64,000 nt of DNA, from the NCBI RefSeq assembly GCF_003054055.1, contig NZ_QBKI01000008.1, positions 186,001 to 250,000 of the forward strand. Direction: 5' to 3'. Both the position numbers and the translations under genes were made by a program. This document shows, in pieces, positions 26,789 through 35,877 of this stretch. The notes below the pieces were generated by a model. It made no database searches and was not told the origin of the DNA. It saw nothing but the letters and a program-made list of their open reading frames with translations. This stretch comes from Pontibacter mucosus. Lineage in GTDB: Bacteria; Bacteroidota; Bacteroidia; Cytophagales; Hymenobacteraceae. Positions within the stretch are counted from its first letter, which is position 1. Every line of letters starts with the position of its first letter.

Positions 26789-27638
26789 CTCTGAACTTAA
26801 CAGGTTAAAGGATAAAGCCTTCCAGATCTTCGGTATCTTCTGTACCTTTATAGGATTGGTGGTGCTGGCCATCTTCCTGATCGACATCGTAATGGAGGGA
26901 GCCAAACGCCTAGACTGGGATTTCCTGACCAGCCTGCCATCGCGCAGGGCCAGCCAGGCTGGCATTAAGACGGCCTGGGTAGGTACCCTCTGGATTCTGG
27001 TGCTAACCACGCTCATTGCCCTGCCCCTGGGGGTAGCTGCCGGGGTTTACCTGGAGGAGTATGGCAAGAAAGGCAGATGGGCTAATTTCCTGGAGATAAA
27101 CATTGCCAACCTGGCTGGCGTGCCGTCTATTATCTATGGCTTGCTGGGCCTGGAGATTTTCGTGCGTCAGATGAAACTGGGGAGCAGCCTGCTGGCCGGT
27201 GCGCTCACGCTTTCGCTGCTCATACTTCCGATCATCATCGTGACGACCCGCGAGGCGATCAAGGCAGTGCCACGCAGCATCCGCGACGGCTCTTACGCCC
27301 TGGGCGCGTCTAAGTGGCAAACGGTGTGGAACCAGGTACTGCCCGCCTCTTTCGGCAGCATCCTGACAGGCATCATCCTGGCCCTATCCAGGGCGGTGGG
27401 TGAGACAGCGCCGCTGATTGTGATTGGCGCCCTGGCTTACGTGCCGTTTACGCCAAGCTCTCCGCTGGATGAGTTTACCGTGCTGCCGATCCAGATCTTT
27501 AACTGGACCTCCAGGCCACAGGAGGCATTTTTGACAAACGCCGCAGCCGCTATTATAGTGCTGCTGCTGCTTACGTTCCTGCTCAACGGCATTGCAGTGT
27601 ACCTGCGCAACAGGCAACAGCGCAAGGTAAAATGGTAA
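26781..27638 (+). CDS. pstA: Phosphate ABC transporter permease PstA
   Basis: The second channel subunit of the Pst importer, 285 residues, six predicted membrane helices. The PstA signature [20 protein letters not shown] and the EAA-loop [26 protein letters not shown] are present. The ATG at 26781 lies inside the end of pstC. pstB follows after 31 nt, with a TATACTT word in the spacer. Confidence 0.95.
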   Translation: MTNSELNRLKDKAFQIFGIFCTFIGLVVLAIFLIDIVMEGAKRLDWDFLTSLPSRRASQAGIKTAWVGTLWILVLTTLIALPLGVAAGVYLEEYGKKGRWANFLEINIANLAGVPSIIYGLLGLEIFVRQMKLGSSLLAGALTLSLLILPIIIVTTREAIKAVPRSIRDGSYALGASKWQTVWNQVLPASFGSILTGIILALSRAVGETAPLIVIGALAYVPFTPSSPLDEFTVLPIQIFNWTSRPQEAFLTNAAAAIIVLLLLTFLLNGIAVYLRNRQQRKVKW

Positions 27639-27669
27639 GGCAGGGGCTTATTTATACTTCCTTTTAAAC

Positions 27670-28434
27670 ATGAGCAAAAAACATAACAAGCTGGAGGCCA
27701 AAAACCTCAACGCCTACTACGGAGATTTCCATGCGCTGAAGAACATCAACATCGCCATGGAAGAGAAGAACGTGACTGCCTTTATCGGCCCGTCAGGCTG
27801 CGGAAAGTCTACTTTCCTGCGTACGCTAAACCGCATGAACGACTACATAGAGGGCTTCAGGGTAGAGGGCGATATTCTGCTGGACGGCCGCGACATCTAT
27901 GCCAAGGATGTGCGTGTGGACGAGCTGCGCAAAGAGGTAGGCATGGTGTTTCAGAAGCCCAACCCCTTCCCGAAAAGCATTTACGAGAACGTAGTATACG
28001 GCCTTAAGATACAGGGCATCAAGAAGAAGTCGGTGCTGGAGGAGGCCGCGGAGCAGTCGCTGCGCCAGGCGGCCCTCTGGGAGGAGGTAAAGGACAAGCT
28101 GGACAAGTCGGCGCTGGCTTTGTCGGGGGGGCAGCAGCAACGCCTGTGCATTGCCCGCGCGCTGGCCATCTCGCCCTCGGTGCTGCTGATGGACGAACCC
28201 GCCTCGGCGCTGGACCCGATCTCCACGGCTAAGATTGAGGAACTGATTTACGAGCTGAAAAACGACTATACCATCGTGATTGTGACGCACAACATGCAGC
28301 AGGCCGGCCGCGTAAGCGATTATACCGCGTTCTTTTACATGGGCGAGCTGGTAGAGTACAACAAAACCAAATCGATGTTCACAAGTCCGAAAAACGAACG
28401 CACCCAAAATTACATCACGGGCCGTTTTGGATGA
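27670..28434 (+). CDS. pstB: Phosphate ABC transporter ATP-binding protein PstB
   Basis: The ATPase subunit of Pst. It has 254 residues with Walker A GPSGCGKS (40-47), Q-loop [11 protein letters not shown] signature LSGGQQQR (151-158), Walker B LLMDEP (172-177) and the PstB-typical end [18 protein letters not shown] residues (seen as [11 protein letters not shown]). All catalytic residues are present. It lies between pstA and phoU in one operon. Confidence 0.98.
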   Translation: MSKKHNKLEAKNLNAYYGDFHALKNINIAMEEKNVTAFIGPSGCGKSTFLRTLNRMNDYIEGFRVEGDILLDGRDIYAKDVRVDELRKEVGMVFQKPNPFPKSIYENVVYGLKIQGIKKKSVLEEAAEQSLRQAALWEEVKDKLDKSALALSGGQQQRLCIARALAISPSVLLMDEPASALDPISTAKIEELIYELKNDYTIVIVTHNMQQAGRVSDYTAFFYMGELVEYNKTKSMFTSPKNERTQNYITGRFG

Positions 28435-28490
28435 TACGATCGTACCTTCCTTTTTGTACCTTACAGTGCTCACCCCAAAAAAAGACTTAA

Positions 28491-29174
28491 ATGAACCAAT
28501 TAGATATCGAATTAAACCGCCTCAAAACTAAGCTCATGGAAATGTGGGACTTAGTAGAGTACCAGCTGCAGGCCGGCCGCGAGGCCATGCTGACAGCCAA
28601 CAAAGAGTTGGCCGAGCAGGTAGTAAAGCGTGACCGCAAGGTAAACCAGTTCGATATTAAGATAGACCGCATGTGCGAGAACTTCCTGGCACTGCACACA
28701 CCGGTAGCAGTGGACCTGCGCCTGGTGCTGGCTATACTTAAGATCAACTCGAACCTGGAGCGCATCGGCGACACGGTAGAGGGAGTTGCCCACTTTGTGG
28801 CGAAACTTGACGCTCCTTTTAACCCCGAGCTTCTGGAGCAGACAAACGTGGTGTACATGTATGATGAGGCGGATAAAATGTTCGCCAACTGCCGCTCAGC
28901 CTTCGTTAACAACGACACGGACCTTGCCAGGCAGGTGATCAAGCACGACAAGACCCTGAACAAAATCTACCGAAAATCTGATAAGATTATGACCCGGTAC
29001 ATGACCGCTAACCCGGACATGATAGCGGAGGCGCTGGCCATACTTTCCATCATCAAGAAGATTGAGCGGGTAGGCGACCAGGTGACCAACATAGCCGAGG
29101 AGATCATCTTCTACCGCGACGCCAAGGTAGTGAAGCACAAGGCGGATAAGAAAAAGAAGAAGAAAGAAGAGTAG
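28491..29174 (+). CDS. phoU: Phosphate signalling protein PhoU
   Basis: PhoU couples Pst transport status to the PhoR/PhoB two-component system and represses the Pho regulon when phosphate is plentiful. It has 227 residues in two three-helix PhoU repeats; metal-binding signatures of the ERIGDTVEGVAH and ERVGDQVTNIAEE kind are seen near residues 91 and 185. A Lys-rich tail (KADKKKKKKEE) is an extension beyond many homologues. No phoR/phoB genes are in the window. Confidence 0.96.
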   Translation: MNQLDIELNRLKTKLMEMWDLVEYQLQAGREAMLTANKELAEQVVKRDRKVNQFDIKIDRMCENFLALHTPVAVDLRLVLAILKINSNLERIGDTVEGVAHFVAKLDAPFNPELLEQTNVVYMYDEADKMFANCRSAFVNNDTDLARQVIKHDKTLNKIYRKSDKIMTRYMTANPDMIAEALAILSIIKKIERVGDQVTNIAEEIIFYRDAKVVKHKADKKKKKKEE

Positions 29175-29358
29175 AGACAACTGCTGGATGGCTTCCTTGC
29201 CAATCCACCAAAGTATAAAGTATAGAGCACGGGCCATAGCGGTACGTGCTTCTTTGCTTTTGGCGGGTAAGGAAGAAGGCTATACTTCTGGTAAAGGCTC
29301 AGCCGCACAAGATGATAAGCTGGACAAGGTATAAAGTAAGCCGGGGAACAGCGTGGTT

Positions 29359-29444
29359 AACTTCCCAACTTTCTAACTTTTTAACTCCCAAACTCTCTAA
29401 CTTTTCAACTCTCCAACTCCTCAACTCCCAAACTCTCTAACTCG
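29359..29444. repeat. AACT(Y)4 octanucleotide tandem repeat
   Basis: Ten consecutive 8-nt units, each AACT followed by four mostly pyrimidine bases (AACTTCCC, AACTTTCT, AACTTTTT, AACTCCCA, AACTCTCT and so on). It lies in the 322-bp gap between phoU and ccmB. The first four bases are invariant while the rest vary, unlike a simple slippage tract. Two AAGTATA words at 29211 and 29218 lie in the same gap. Confidence 0.85.
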
Positions 29445-29470
29445 AACTACTTTCCCAACGATTTGTGCCT

Positions 29471-29478
29471 TACCTTTG
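29471..29478 (+). promoter_or_regulatory. -7 box (TACCTTTG) of the ccm operon
   Basis: A perfect TAnnTTTG match ending 18 nt before the GTG start of ccmB. No clear -33 element is seen; the pyrimidine-rich repeat lies just upstream. Confidence 0.5.
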
Positions 29479-29496
29479 TGGTAAAATAAAAGGAAC

Positions 29497-30165
29497 GTGC
29501 TGTTTAAAGAAATTTTATACCTGATCCGCAAGGACCTGGTGCTGGAGTGGCGGCAGAAGTATGCCCTTAACGGGATGCTGCTGTATGTGGGCAGTGTGGT
29601 GTTTGTCTGCTACCTCAGCTTCGGCATGCGCTCAAACATTCTGGTGGCCCCGGTCTGGAACGCCATGCTCTGGATAATCCTGCTGTTTGTGTCGGTGAAC
29701 GCCATCGCCAAGAGCTTTATGCAGGAGAATCGCGGGCGGCTGCTATACTTTTACTCCATCGTCAGCCCACAGGGCATAATCCTGGCCAAGATCATCTACA
29801 ACACCCTGCTGATGCTGCTGCTGGCCATCATCTGCTTCGTGTTTTATGGTTTTGTGCTGGGCAACCCGGTGGAGGATGTGCCCATGTTCCTGCTCTCCAT
29901 CCTGCTGGGCGCCGTGGGTTTTTCCACCTCGCTCACCATGATCTCGAGCATTGCCAGCAAGGCCGCCAACAGCAGCACCCTGATGGCCGTGCTCAGCTTT
30001 CCGGTTATTGTGCCGATGCTGCTGATGCTGATAAAGATGTCTAAAAACGCCATGGACGGCCTCGACCGTAGCGCCAGCTTCGACGAACTGCTTACTCTGC
30101 TCGCTATAAACATGATTGTAATCACTGTTTCTTACATCTTATTCCCGTACCTTTGGCGTTCGTAA
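29497..30165 (+). CDS. ccmB: Heme exporter / ABC transporter permease CcmB
   Basis: CcmB is the membrane subunit of the CcmAB transporter that releases holo-CcmE during cytochrome c maturation. It has 222 residues, GTG start, about six membrane helices and family marks RKDLVLEWRQKYALNGMLLY and NAIAKSFMQENRGRLLYFY. The ATPase gene ccmA is not adjacent, as would be expected in proteobacteria. It is followed by ccmC after 149 nt. Confidence 0.93.
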   Translation: MLFKEILYLIRKDLVLEWRQKYALNGMLLYVGSVVFVCYLSFGMRSNILVAPVWNAMLWIILLFVSVNAIAKSFMQENRGRLLYFYSIVSPQGIILAKIIYNTLLMLLLAIICFVFYGFVLGNPVEDVPMFLLSILLGAVGFSTSLTMISSIASKAANSSTLMAVLSFPVIVPMLLMLIKMSKNAMDGLDRSASFDELLTLLAINMIVITVSYILFPYLWRS

Positions 30166-30314
30166 AGGTATAGGAGCGAAAAGCGGGTGCTCTGAGCGGA
30201 AAAAGTGCTGCGTTAGGCTCGTAAACAGAGACGAAACAGAACGAATTAGAAGCTTTAAGTGTCTTTAGAAAAGCAGGCAACGCGCCCCGCAAGACCTGCA
30301 TACTTTGATTTGAC

Positions 30315-30980
30315 ATGAAGAAAAATTGGTGGAAAGTGCTGGCGGTTGTGCTACTGGTTTACACAGTAGTGGTCGGCATGCTGCATGAGGTTCCGAGATT
30401 GGCCATCCTGAACGAGACTATCCGTAACCTATACTTTCACGTGCCGATGTGGTTCGGCATGATCCTGATCCTGCTCATCTCGGTGGTTTACTCCATCAGG
30501 TACCTCCGCAAGCCCAGTATCGAGAATGATGTGATCGCCAGCGAGGCTGCCAAGGTGGGCATCCTGTTTGGCGTGCTGGGCATCATTACAGGTATGGAAT
30601 GGGCCAAGTTTACCTGGGGCGAGTACTGGAGCAACGACCCGAAGCAGAACGCATCGGCCATTGGCCTGCTGATATACTTTGCCTACCTGGTGCTGCGCAG
30701 CTCCTTTAACGAGCAGCAACAGCGCGCCCGCATCAGCGCCGTGTACAACATCTTCGCCTTTGCGGCGCTTATCCCGCTTCTGTTTATACTTCCGCGCCTG
30801 ACGGACTCGCTGCACCCCGGCAACGGAGGCAACCCCGGCTTTAACGCCTACGACCTCGACAGCCGCCTGCGCATGGTGTTTTACCCTGCCGTGATGGGCT
30901 GGACGCTGCTGGGCATCTGGGTAGTAAACGTAAAATCAAGACTGGAAATACTGAGACAACGCTTATATGAAACTGTTTAA
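30315..30980 (+). CDS. ccmC: Heme-handling protein CcmC
   Basis: CcmC presents heme to the chaperone CcmE. It has 221 residues, six membrane helices and a tryptophan-rich periplasmic loop GMEWAKFTWGEYWSNDPKQ, the WWD-type heme-binding motif. Conserved histidines flank it (YFHVPMW upstream, RLTDSLHP downstream). Its 3' end overlaps the next small gene by 14 nt. Confidence 0.95.
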   Translation: MKKNWWKVLAVVLLVYTVVVGMLHEVPRLAILNETIRNLYFHVPMWFGMILILLISVVYSIRYLRKPSIENDVIASEAAKVGILFGVLGIITGMEWAKFTWGEYWSNDPKQNASAIGLLIYFAYLVLRSSFNEQQQRARISAVYNIFAFAALIPLLFILPRLTDSLHPGNGGNPGFNAYDLDSRLRMVFYPAVMGWTLLGIWVVNVKSRLEILRQRLYETV

Positions 30981-31251
30981 GATACTGGCCCTTTGGTGCT
31001 TTATACTTGTGGCAGCTGCCGGACTACAGCCTGCACAGGCGCAACCCGGGCAGATGTCGGAGGTGGAGTTTTCTTCGGCCCCGCAGACACAGATAGAGAT
31101 GGCCGACACCCTGCGCCAGGACGGCAAGATATACGTAGTAGTGGTAGTGCTGCTGACGGTGCTGGTGGGTACCATCGCTTACCTGGTCGCGATAGACCGC
31201 AAGGTGAGCCGCCTGGAAAAGCAGCTGAAAGATGATCTGGTAAACAAATAA
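30967..31251 (+). CDS. ccmD: CcmD-like small membrane protein
   Basis: A 94-residue protein with a cleavable signal peptide (AQAQP, about 26), a short linker and one C-terminal membrane helix (KIYVVVVVLLTVLVGTIAYLVAI) followed by a charged coiled-coil end (DRKVSRLEKQLKDD). Position between ccmC and ccmE, one TM helix and the basic tail match CcmD, which stabilises CcmC-CcmE-CcmAB contacts. The extra N-terminal signal peptide is typical of Bacteroidota versions. It overlaps ccmC by 14 nt. Confidence 0.8.
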   Translation: MKLFKILALWCFILVAAAGLQPAQAQPGQMSEVEFSSAPQTQIEMADTLRQDGKIYVVVVVLLTVLVGTIAYLVAIDRKVSRLEKQLKDDLVNK

Positions 31252-31351
31252 ACCGGCTTACCGGCCAAAAATAGTTTTAGCACGTTGGATTTAAAACATA
31301 CCAGCGTGTGTTAGCCAAACAGCAAAAGAGCTCCTTTATACTTTTACAAAG

Positions 31352-31780
31352 ATGAAAAAGACACACATCATCGGGATTATGGTAATTGCCGTGGCAATTG
31401 TTATCATCATGTCTTCGGTAGGCGACGCCAGCACCTACGTTTCTTTTGGCGAGGCTATTGAGCGCGCCGACGATGGCGACATGACCAAGGTACACGTGGT
31501 GGGCCGCCTGAAGAAGGACGATCAGGGCCATATAGTGGGCATGAACTACGACCCGCTGGTAGACCCGAACTACTTCTCGTTTATGCTGGTGGACACCAAC
31601 CGCTACGAGCAGAAGGTGGTCTACTTTAACCCTAAACCGCAGGACTTTGAACGCTCAGAGCAAGTGGTGATAACGGGCAACATGCAAAACGACGTGTTCG
31701 TGGCCGACAAAATCCTGCTCAAGTGCCCATCCAAGTATGTGGAAACCGAAATTAAGGACGGTAAAACGGCAAGCCTGTAA
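31352..31780 (+). CDS. ccmE: Cytochrome c maturation heme chaperone CcmE, CxxxY type
   Basis: CcmE carries heme covalently in the periplasm from CcmC to CcmF. The 142-residue protein has an N-terminal membrane anchor (about 5-24) and an OB-fold domain. In the classical family the heme is bound by histidine in an HxxxY motif. Here the equivalent segment reads KCPSKY with Cys125 and Tyr129, the CxxxY variant known from Desulfovibrio and archaea (system I*). It lies in order ccmB-C-D-E-F. Confidence 0.93.
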   Translation: MKKTHIIGIMVIAVAIVIIMSSVGDASTYVSFGEAIERADDGDMTKVHVVGRLKKDDQGHIVGMNYDPLVDPNYFSFMLVDTNRYEQKVVYFNPKPQDFERSEQVVITGNMQNDVFVADKILLKCPSKYVETEIKDGKTASL

Positions 31781-31802
31781 AATATAGTTAATAGTTGATA
31801 GT

Positions 31803-31872
31803 GAAGAGTTAAAAGTGACAACTCTTCATTCTACTCTAACTCATAACTCTCAACTTTAAACTTTTAACTCCT
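31803..31872. repeat. Hairpin and AACT repeats in the ccmF leader
   Basis: GAAGAGTT/AACTCTTC form a hairpin (31803-31827). Then AACT units with 7-nt period (31838-31872) run up to 4 nt before the ccmF ATG. Confidence 0.6.
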
Positions 31873-31876
31873 AAAG

Positions 31877-34480
31877 ATGATTAACACGCTGATTGGGGAT
31901 ATTGGCCATGCTGGTGTGATTGTGGCTTTTGTGGCGGCTATCGTATCCTCTTACGCATACTTTATGGCGTCCCGCACAAAGGTGGAGCTTTCCGGCGACG
32001 ACAGCTGGCGCAAGCTGGGCCGCTGGTCGTTTTATGTGCATAGTGCCGCTGTAATGGTAATTATTTTTACGCTGTTCAACATCATCTACGAACATCGTTA
32101 TGAGTACTACTATGCCTGGAGCCACTCTTCCAACCACCTGCCTGTGCACTACATGGTGTCCAGCTTCTGGGAGGGCCAGGAGGGCTCTTTCCTCCTCTGG
32201 ATTTTCTGGCATGTGGTCATCGGCCTGCTGCTGATATACAGCAGCCAGAAGAAGAAAGTATGGGAGGCGCCGGTAATGGGCATGTTCTCCTTTGTGCAGC
32301 TCTTCCTTACCTCCATGATACTGGGTGTGGTGATCGGCGACCTGAAAATCGGTTCCTCTCCCTTTATCCTGATGCGTGATTTTATGCCGGACACCCCGGT
32401 GTTTGCCATGGACCCCAACTTTGTGCCTGCCGACGGAACGGGCCTTAACCCGCTGCTGCAGAACATCTGGATGGTCATCCACCCCCCTACCCTGTTCCTT
32501 GGCTTCGCTGCCACGCTGGTGCCTTTTGCCTTTGCCATGGCCGGCCTGTGGAAAGGAAAGTACTCGGAGTGGATTAAGCCGGCCCTGCCTTGGGCGCATT
32601 TTGCGGCTGTATCGCTGGGCATGGGTATTATGATGGGTGCCTACTGGGCCTACGAAACCCTGAACTTTGGCGGCTACTGGAACTGGGACCCTGTTGAAAA
32701 TGCCGTATACATCCCGTGGCTGGTGCTGGTGGGCGCTATCCATACCATGATTGCCTATAACCGTGGTAAGTCAGGCCTGAAGGCTTCCTTTATCCTCCTG
32801 ATTGCCTCGTTCATACTTATACTTTACGCGACCTTCCTTACCCGAAGCGGTATCCTGGGTAACGCCTCCGTGCACTCTTTCACGGACCTGGGTTTATCCG
32901 GACAGCTCTTCACCTACCTGGCAGCCTTCGCTGTGCTGTCTGTGGCCCTGCTGATTTACCGCTGGAAAAACATTCCAACATCAGAGAAGGAACTGACCAC
33001 GTATAGCGGCGAATTCTGGGTGTTCATAGGCGCCATTGTGCTTTGCCTTGCCGCCTTCCAGGTGCTGTTTACTACCTCCATCCCGGTTTACAACTCCTTC
33101 CTGGGCTTTATCGGGATAGAGTCAAACGCAGCCCTGCCAGCCGACCAGATCGCGCACTACACCAAGTTCCAGTTGTGGGCTGGCGTAGCAGTAGCCGTGC
33201 TTACCGGCGTGGGCCAGCTGCTGTGGTGGCGCAAGGGCGAGAAAGGTACTTTTGTAGATGCCATCACCCTGCCAGGTATGCTGACGCTGCTGTTCGCCAG
33301 CTTGGTGATTGTGCTCTCGAAGATGGGCATGCTGCACGAAACTATGGATAACCCTAAGTTTATCATACTTCTGGTTGCCTCCTTGTTTGCCGTGTTTGCT
33401 AACCTGAGCATCATCCTGAGCCTGCTGCACAAGAAAGTAACGCTTTCGGGCGGAGCGGTGGCCCACATGGGCATCGCCCTGATGCTACTGGGCATCCTGT
33501 TCTCCTCCGGCTACGATAACATTGTTTCGCAGAACACTTCCGGCCTGGTATACTCCCGTGAGTTCCCGGATGAGATTAACCGCGACAACGTGCTGCTGTG
33601 GCGCAACACGCCTACCGACATGGACAAGTATACCGTGAGCTACCACGGCCAGTTCCAGGAGGTAATCGGTGTGCCAGGATACGTAAACCGCGAGCTGCTG
33701 TGGCCAACTGCCGACCCGTATACCTCTATCGCCCGTGGGCAGATAAAGGTAGGCGACAAGGTATACTTTGAGGCTGGCGACACACTGGAAATGTACTCTC
33801 CGGAAAACACGTTCTACGAGGTGCAGTACAAAGAGCGCGAGGGCGACAAGGTGTTTACGCTTTACCCGCGTGCCCAGGTAAACCCGAACATGGGACTGCT
33901 GGCCTCTCCGGACATCAAGCACTTTGCCAACAAGGACCTTTACACCCACGTTTCCTCTATTCCGGACCCGAACGAGGAGAAGGACTGGGGCGAGTTGCAG
34001 GAGTATGACCTTGCCGTTGGCGATACCATTATCCTGAACGACTACATCGCCGTGTTTAACGGCATCGAGCGCGTGCCGCAAGTGCCGGGCGTAGCCATGG
34101 CAGAAGGCGACGTGGCGGTGCAGGCCGACCTGAAAATCTACGGAGAGCGCAAAGAATACCACGCACACCCTGTCATGCTGATAAAGAACGAAATGGTGGG
34201 CCGTATCCCGGAAGAAATCGCGGACCTGGGCCTGCGCCTGACGTTCCTGAGCATTGACACGGAGAACGACAAGTTTAAAATCGGTGTGAACGCCTCGCAA
34301 AAGGATTACATCATCCTGAAGGCAGTAGAGAAGCCATTTGTGAACCTGCTTTGGATTGGTACAATCGTGATGACAGTTGGTTTTGTGATGGCCATCGTGC
34401 GCCGCAAGGAAGGCAAGAGCATGGCTAAAGCCAAAGCCAGACCCACTGTGCCACAAGAAACAAGACGGCAGGCGGCATAA
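31877..34480 (+). CDS. ccmF: Heme lyase CcmF / CcsA-type protein
   Basis: CcmF ligates heme from CcmE to apocytochrome c on the outer face of the inner membrane. It has 867 residues, longer than proteobacterial CcmF (about 650), with about 14 membrane segments. Motifs are SSFWEGQEGSFLLW, HPPTLFLGF and the WWD signature FGGYWNWDPVENA (about residue 260). A large periplasmic domain lies between about 560 and 830, before the last helix. The C-terminus is Ala/Arg/Lys-rich. No ccmG or ccmH follows, consistent with a system I*-like set. Confidence 0.95.
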   Translation: MINTLIGDIGHAGVIVAFVAAIVSSYAYFMASRTKVELSGDDSWRKLGRWSFYVHSAAVMVIIFTLFNIIYEHRYEYYYAWSHSSNHLPVHYMVSSFWEGQEGSFLLWIFWHVVIGLLLIYSSQKKKVWEAPVMGMFSFVQLFLTSMILGVVIGDLKIGSSPFILMRDFMPDTPVFAMDPNFVPADGTGLNPLLQNIWMVIHPPTLFLGFAATLVPFAFAMAGLWKGKYSEWIKPALPWAHFAAVSLGMGIMMGAYWAYETLNFGGYWNWDPVENAVYIPWLVLVGAIHTMIAYNRGKSGLKASFILLIASFILILYATFLTRSGILGNASVHSFTDLGLSGQLFTYLAAFAVLSVALLIYRWKNIPTSEKELTTYSGEFWVFIGAIVLCLAAFQVLFTTSIPVYNSFLGFIGIESNAALPADQIAHYTKFQLWAGVAVAVLTGVGQLLWWRKGEKGTFVDAITLPGMLTLLFASLVIVLSKMGMLHETMDNPKFIILLVASLFAVFANLSIILSLLHKKVTLSGGAVAHMGIALMLLGILFSSGYDNIVSQNTSGLVYSREFPDEINRDNVLLWRNTPTDMDKYTVSYHGQFQEVIGVPGYVNRELLWPTADPYTSIARGQIKVGDKVYFEAGDTLEMYSPENTFYEVQYKEREGDKVFTLYPRAQVNPNMGLLASPDIKHFANKDLYTHVSSIPDPNEEKDWGELQEYDLAVGDTIILNDYIAVFNGIERVPQVPGVAMAEGDVAVQADLKIYGERKEYHAHPVMLIKNEMVGRIPEEIADLGLRLTFLSIDTENDKFKIGVNASQKDYIILKAVEKPFVNLLWIGTIVMTVGFVMAIVRRKEGKSMAKAKARPTVPQETRRQAA

Positions 34481-34500
34481 AGCAACCTGCTAACTTACAG

Positions 34501-34534
34501 AAAAGCCTTTGCCCAAGCGGCAAAGGCTTTTTTA
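34501..34534 (+). terminator. Terminator of the ccm operon
   Basis: Stem AAAAGCCTTTGCC / GGCAAAGGCTTTT with a 5-nt loop, followed by a T-run. Confidence 0.96.
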
Positions 34535-34581
34535 TTACCCCCCAACGGGCGTAACTTGCCAGCACAGCAAAGTATAAACGT

Positions 34582-35361
34582 ATGAACGTAGCGATAATCG
34601 GGGCCGGAAATGTAGGCTGGCATCTGGCGCAGGCACTGCAGGCAGCAGGCCACACCGTAACGGGCGTTTACAGCCGCACCGCCCCCCCGCGCGAAGAACT
34701 GGCAGCTCAGTTAAAGTCGGCACAGCCGCTCAGTTCGCTTGGCCTGCAAAGTATAAACGCCGATGTAGTGCTGGTAGCCGTGCCTGATGCCGCAATTGCC
34801 GCAGTGGCAGCAGCGCTACGGGTACAGCCAGGAACGGTGGTGGCGCATACGTCGGGCTCGCAGCCGCTGAGTATACTTGCTGCCGTGCAGGACGCGCAAA
34901 CAGGCGTGTTCTATCCCCTGCAAACCTTCTCTAAAGCCAAGCCCGTTGCTTTTAAACAGGTGCCTATACTTCTGGAGGCCACAGACCAGGCGGCACTGCA
35001 ACGGCTGCAGGAACTTGCCACAAGTATAAGCCATACCGTGGAGGTAGTGCCGTCGGGTGCGCGAAAGCACCTGCACCTGTCGGCGGTGTTTGCCTGCAAC
35101 TTCACCAACCACCTGCTGGGCATCAGCCGGCAACTGCTGCAGGAGGCCAATCTGCCCCAGCACCTGCTGCAGCCACTCATCCAGGAAACAATCGCCAAAG
35201 CCATGCAGCACGACCCGTATACCGTGCAGACCGGCCCCGCCATCCGCCGCGACCAGAATGTGATAGAGGAGCACCTGCACATGCTGCAGCAGCACCCCCG
35301 CCTGCAGAAGCTCTACCGGCTGCTGACGCAAAGTATACAGGCCGCTCCGGAAGGGAGATAA
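34582..35361 (+). CDS. Rossmann-fold oxidoreductase-like protein (DUF2520)
   Basis: The 259-residue protein has an N-terminal NAD(P)-binding fold with GAGNVGWHLA (about 7-16), related to F420/NADP oxidoreductase and pyrroline-carboxylate reductase, and a C-terminal helical DUF2520 domain (about 130-250) with FYPLQTFSK, HLHLSAVFACNFTNHL and QTGPAIRRD. The substrate is unknown. All four Ser-Ile pairs use AGT-ATA, and an AAGTATAA word lies 10 nt before the ATG. Confidence 0.9.
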   Translation: MNVAIIGAGNVGWHLAQALQAAGHTVTGVYSRTAPPREELAAQLKSAQPLSSLGLQSINADVVLVAVPDAAIAAVAAALRVQPGTVVAHTSGSQPLSILAAVQDAQTGVFYPLQTFSKAKPVAFKQVPILLEATDQAALQRLQELATSISHTVEVVPSGARKHLHLSAVFACNFTNHLLGISRQLLQEANLPQHLLQPLIQETIAKAMQHDPYTVQTGPAIRRDQNVIEEHLHMLQQHPRLQKLYRLLTQSIQAAPEGR

Positions 35362-35414
35362 CCATTTGTGCCTAATTCTGTTAGATAAAGGCAACCATAA
35401 GCCCACGCCTATAC

Positions 35415-35445
35415 TTTGATTCGGCAGGCTGGCTTTGTAACTTTG
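35415..35445 (+). promoter_or_regulatory. Consensus Bacteroidota promoter of fdx
   Basis: TTTG (35415-35418), exactly 19 nt, then TAACTTTG (35438-35445) is a perfect -33/-7 pair. The -33 TTTG is part of a TATACTTTG word. The start codon of fdx is 24 nt after the -7 box. Confidence 0.8.
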
Positions 35446-35468
35446 CACTTTATCATAAAGACACCGAC

Positions 35469-35798
35469 ATGAAAGTTGTAAATATAACGTTTAAGTTTGC
35501 TGATGGCTCACCGGATGAAACGCATCCGGCCGTTGAAGGCGAATCGGTATTGGATGTAGCCCTCAACAACAACATTAAGCTGCAGCACAACTGCGGCGGC
35601 GTGTGCGGCTGCAGCACCTGCCATGTGTACGTGGAGGCTGGCATGGATGACCTGCCCGAGATATCGGATAAGGAAGAGGACTACATTGACCGCGCCGTAG
35701 ACCCGCGCATTAACTCGCGCCTGGGCTGCCAGTGCGTGGTGCAGGGCAACGAGGATATTATAGTAACCATACCGGAGCAGGATTTCCTGGGCCATTAA
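35469..35798 (+). CDS. fdx: 2Fe-2S ferredoxin (adrenodoxin type, Isc-associated)
   Basis: A 109-residue [2Fe-2S] ferredoxin with ligands in NCGGVCGCSTC and LGCQC, the adrenodoxin/Fdx arrangement. Fdx supplies electrons for Fe-S cluster assembly. The iscX gene follows 79 nt downstream, reproducing the fdx-iscX end of the proteobacterial isc operon, although no other isc gene is in the window. Confidence 0.93.
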   Translation: MKVVNITFKFADGSPDETHPAVEGESVLDVALNNNIKLQHNCGGVCGCSTCHVYVEAGMDDLPEISDKEEDYIDRAVDPRINSRLGCQCVVQGNEDIIVTIPEQDFLGH

Positions 35799-35804
35799 TT
35801 CATT

Positions 35805-35877
35805 TGTCATTTAACAACTCCCAGTAAGTGTTAGATGACAAATGTTGATTGATAACTGATAATTGATAACTGAAAAC
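35805..35877. repeat. Inverted repeat and GATAACTGATAATT repeats in the iscX leader
   Basis: CATTTGTCAT and ATGACAAATG form an inverted repeat (35811-35846). AT-rich direct units of the GATAACTGATAATT type then run up to the iscX ATG. Similar units occur before the HlyD and four-helix-bundle genes. Confidence 0.6.

Noticed and set aside
29359..29444. Possible CRISPR array from regularly spaced repeats
   Set aside because: The period is 8 nt with no spacer-length units and no cas genes are present anywhere in the window.
33485..34456. Long antisense frame (323 codons) within ccmF, and a similar one within porZ
   Set aside because: They are shadows of GC-rich third positions; their composition (His/Val/Arg-rich) is typical of antisense translation and they contain no domain.
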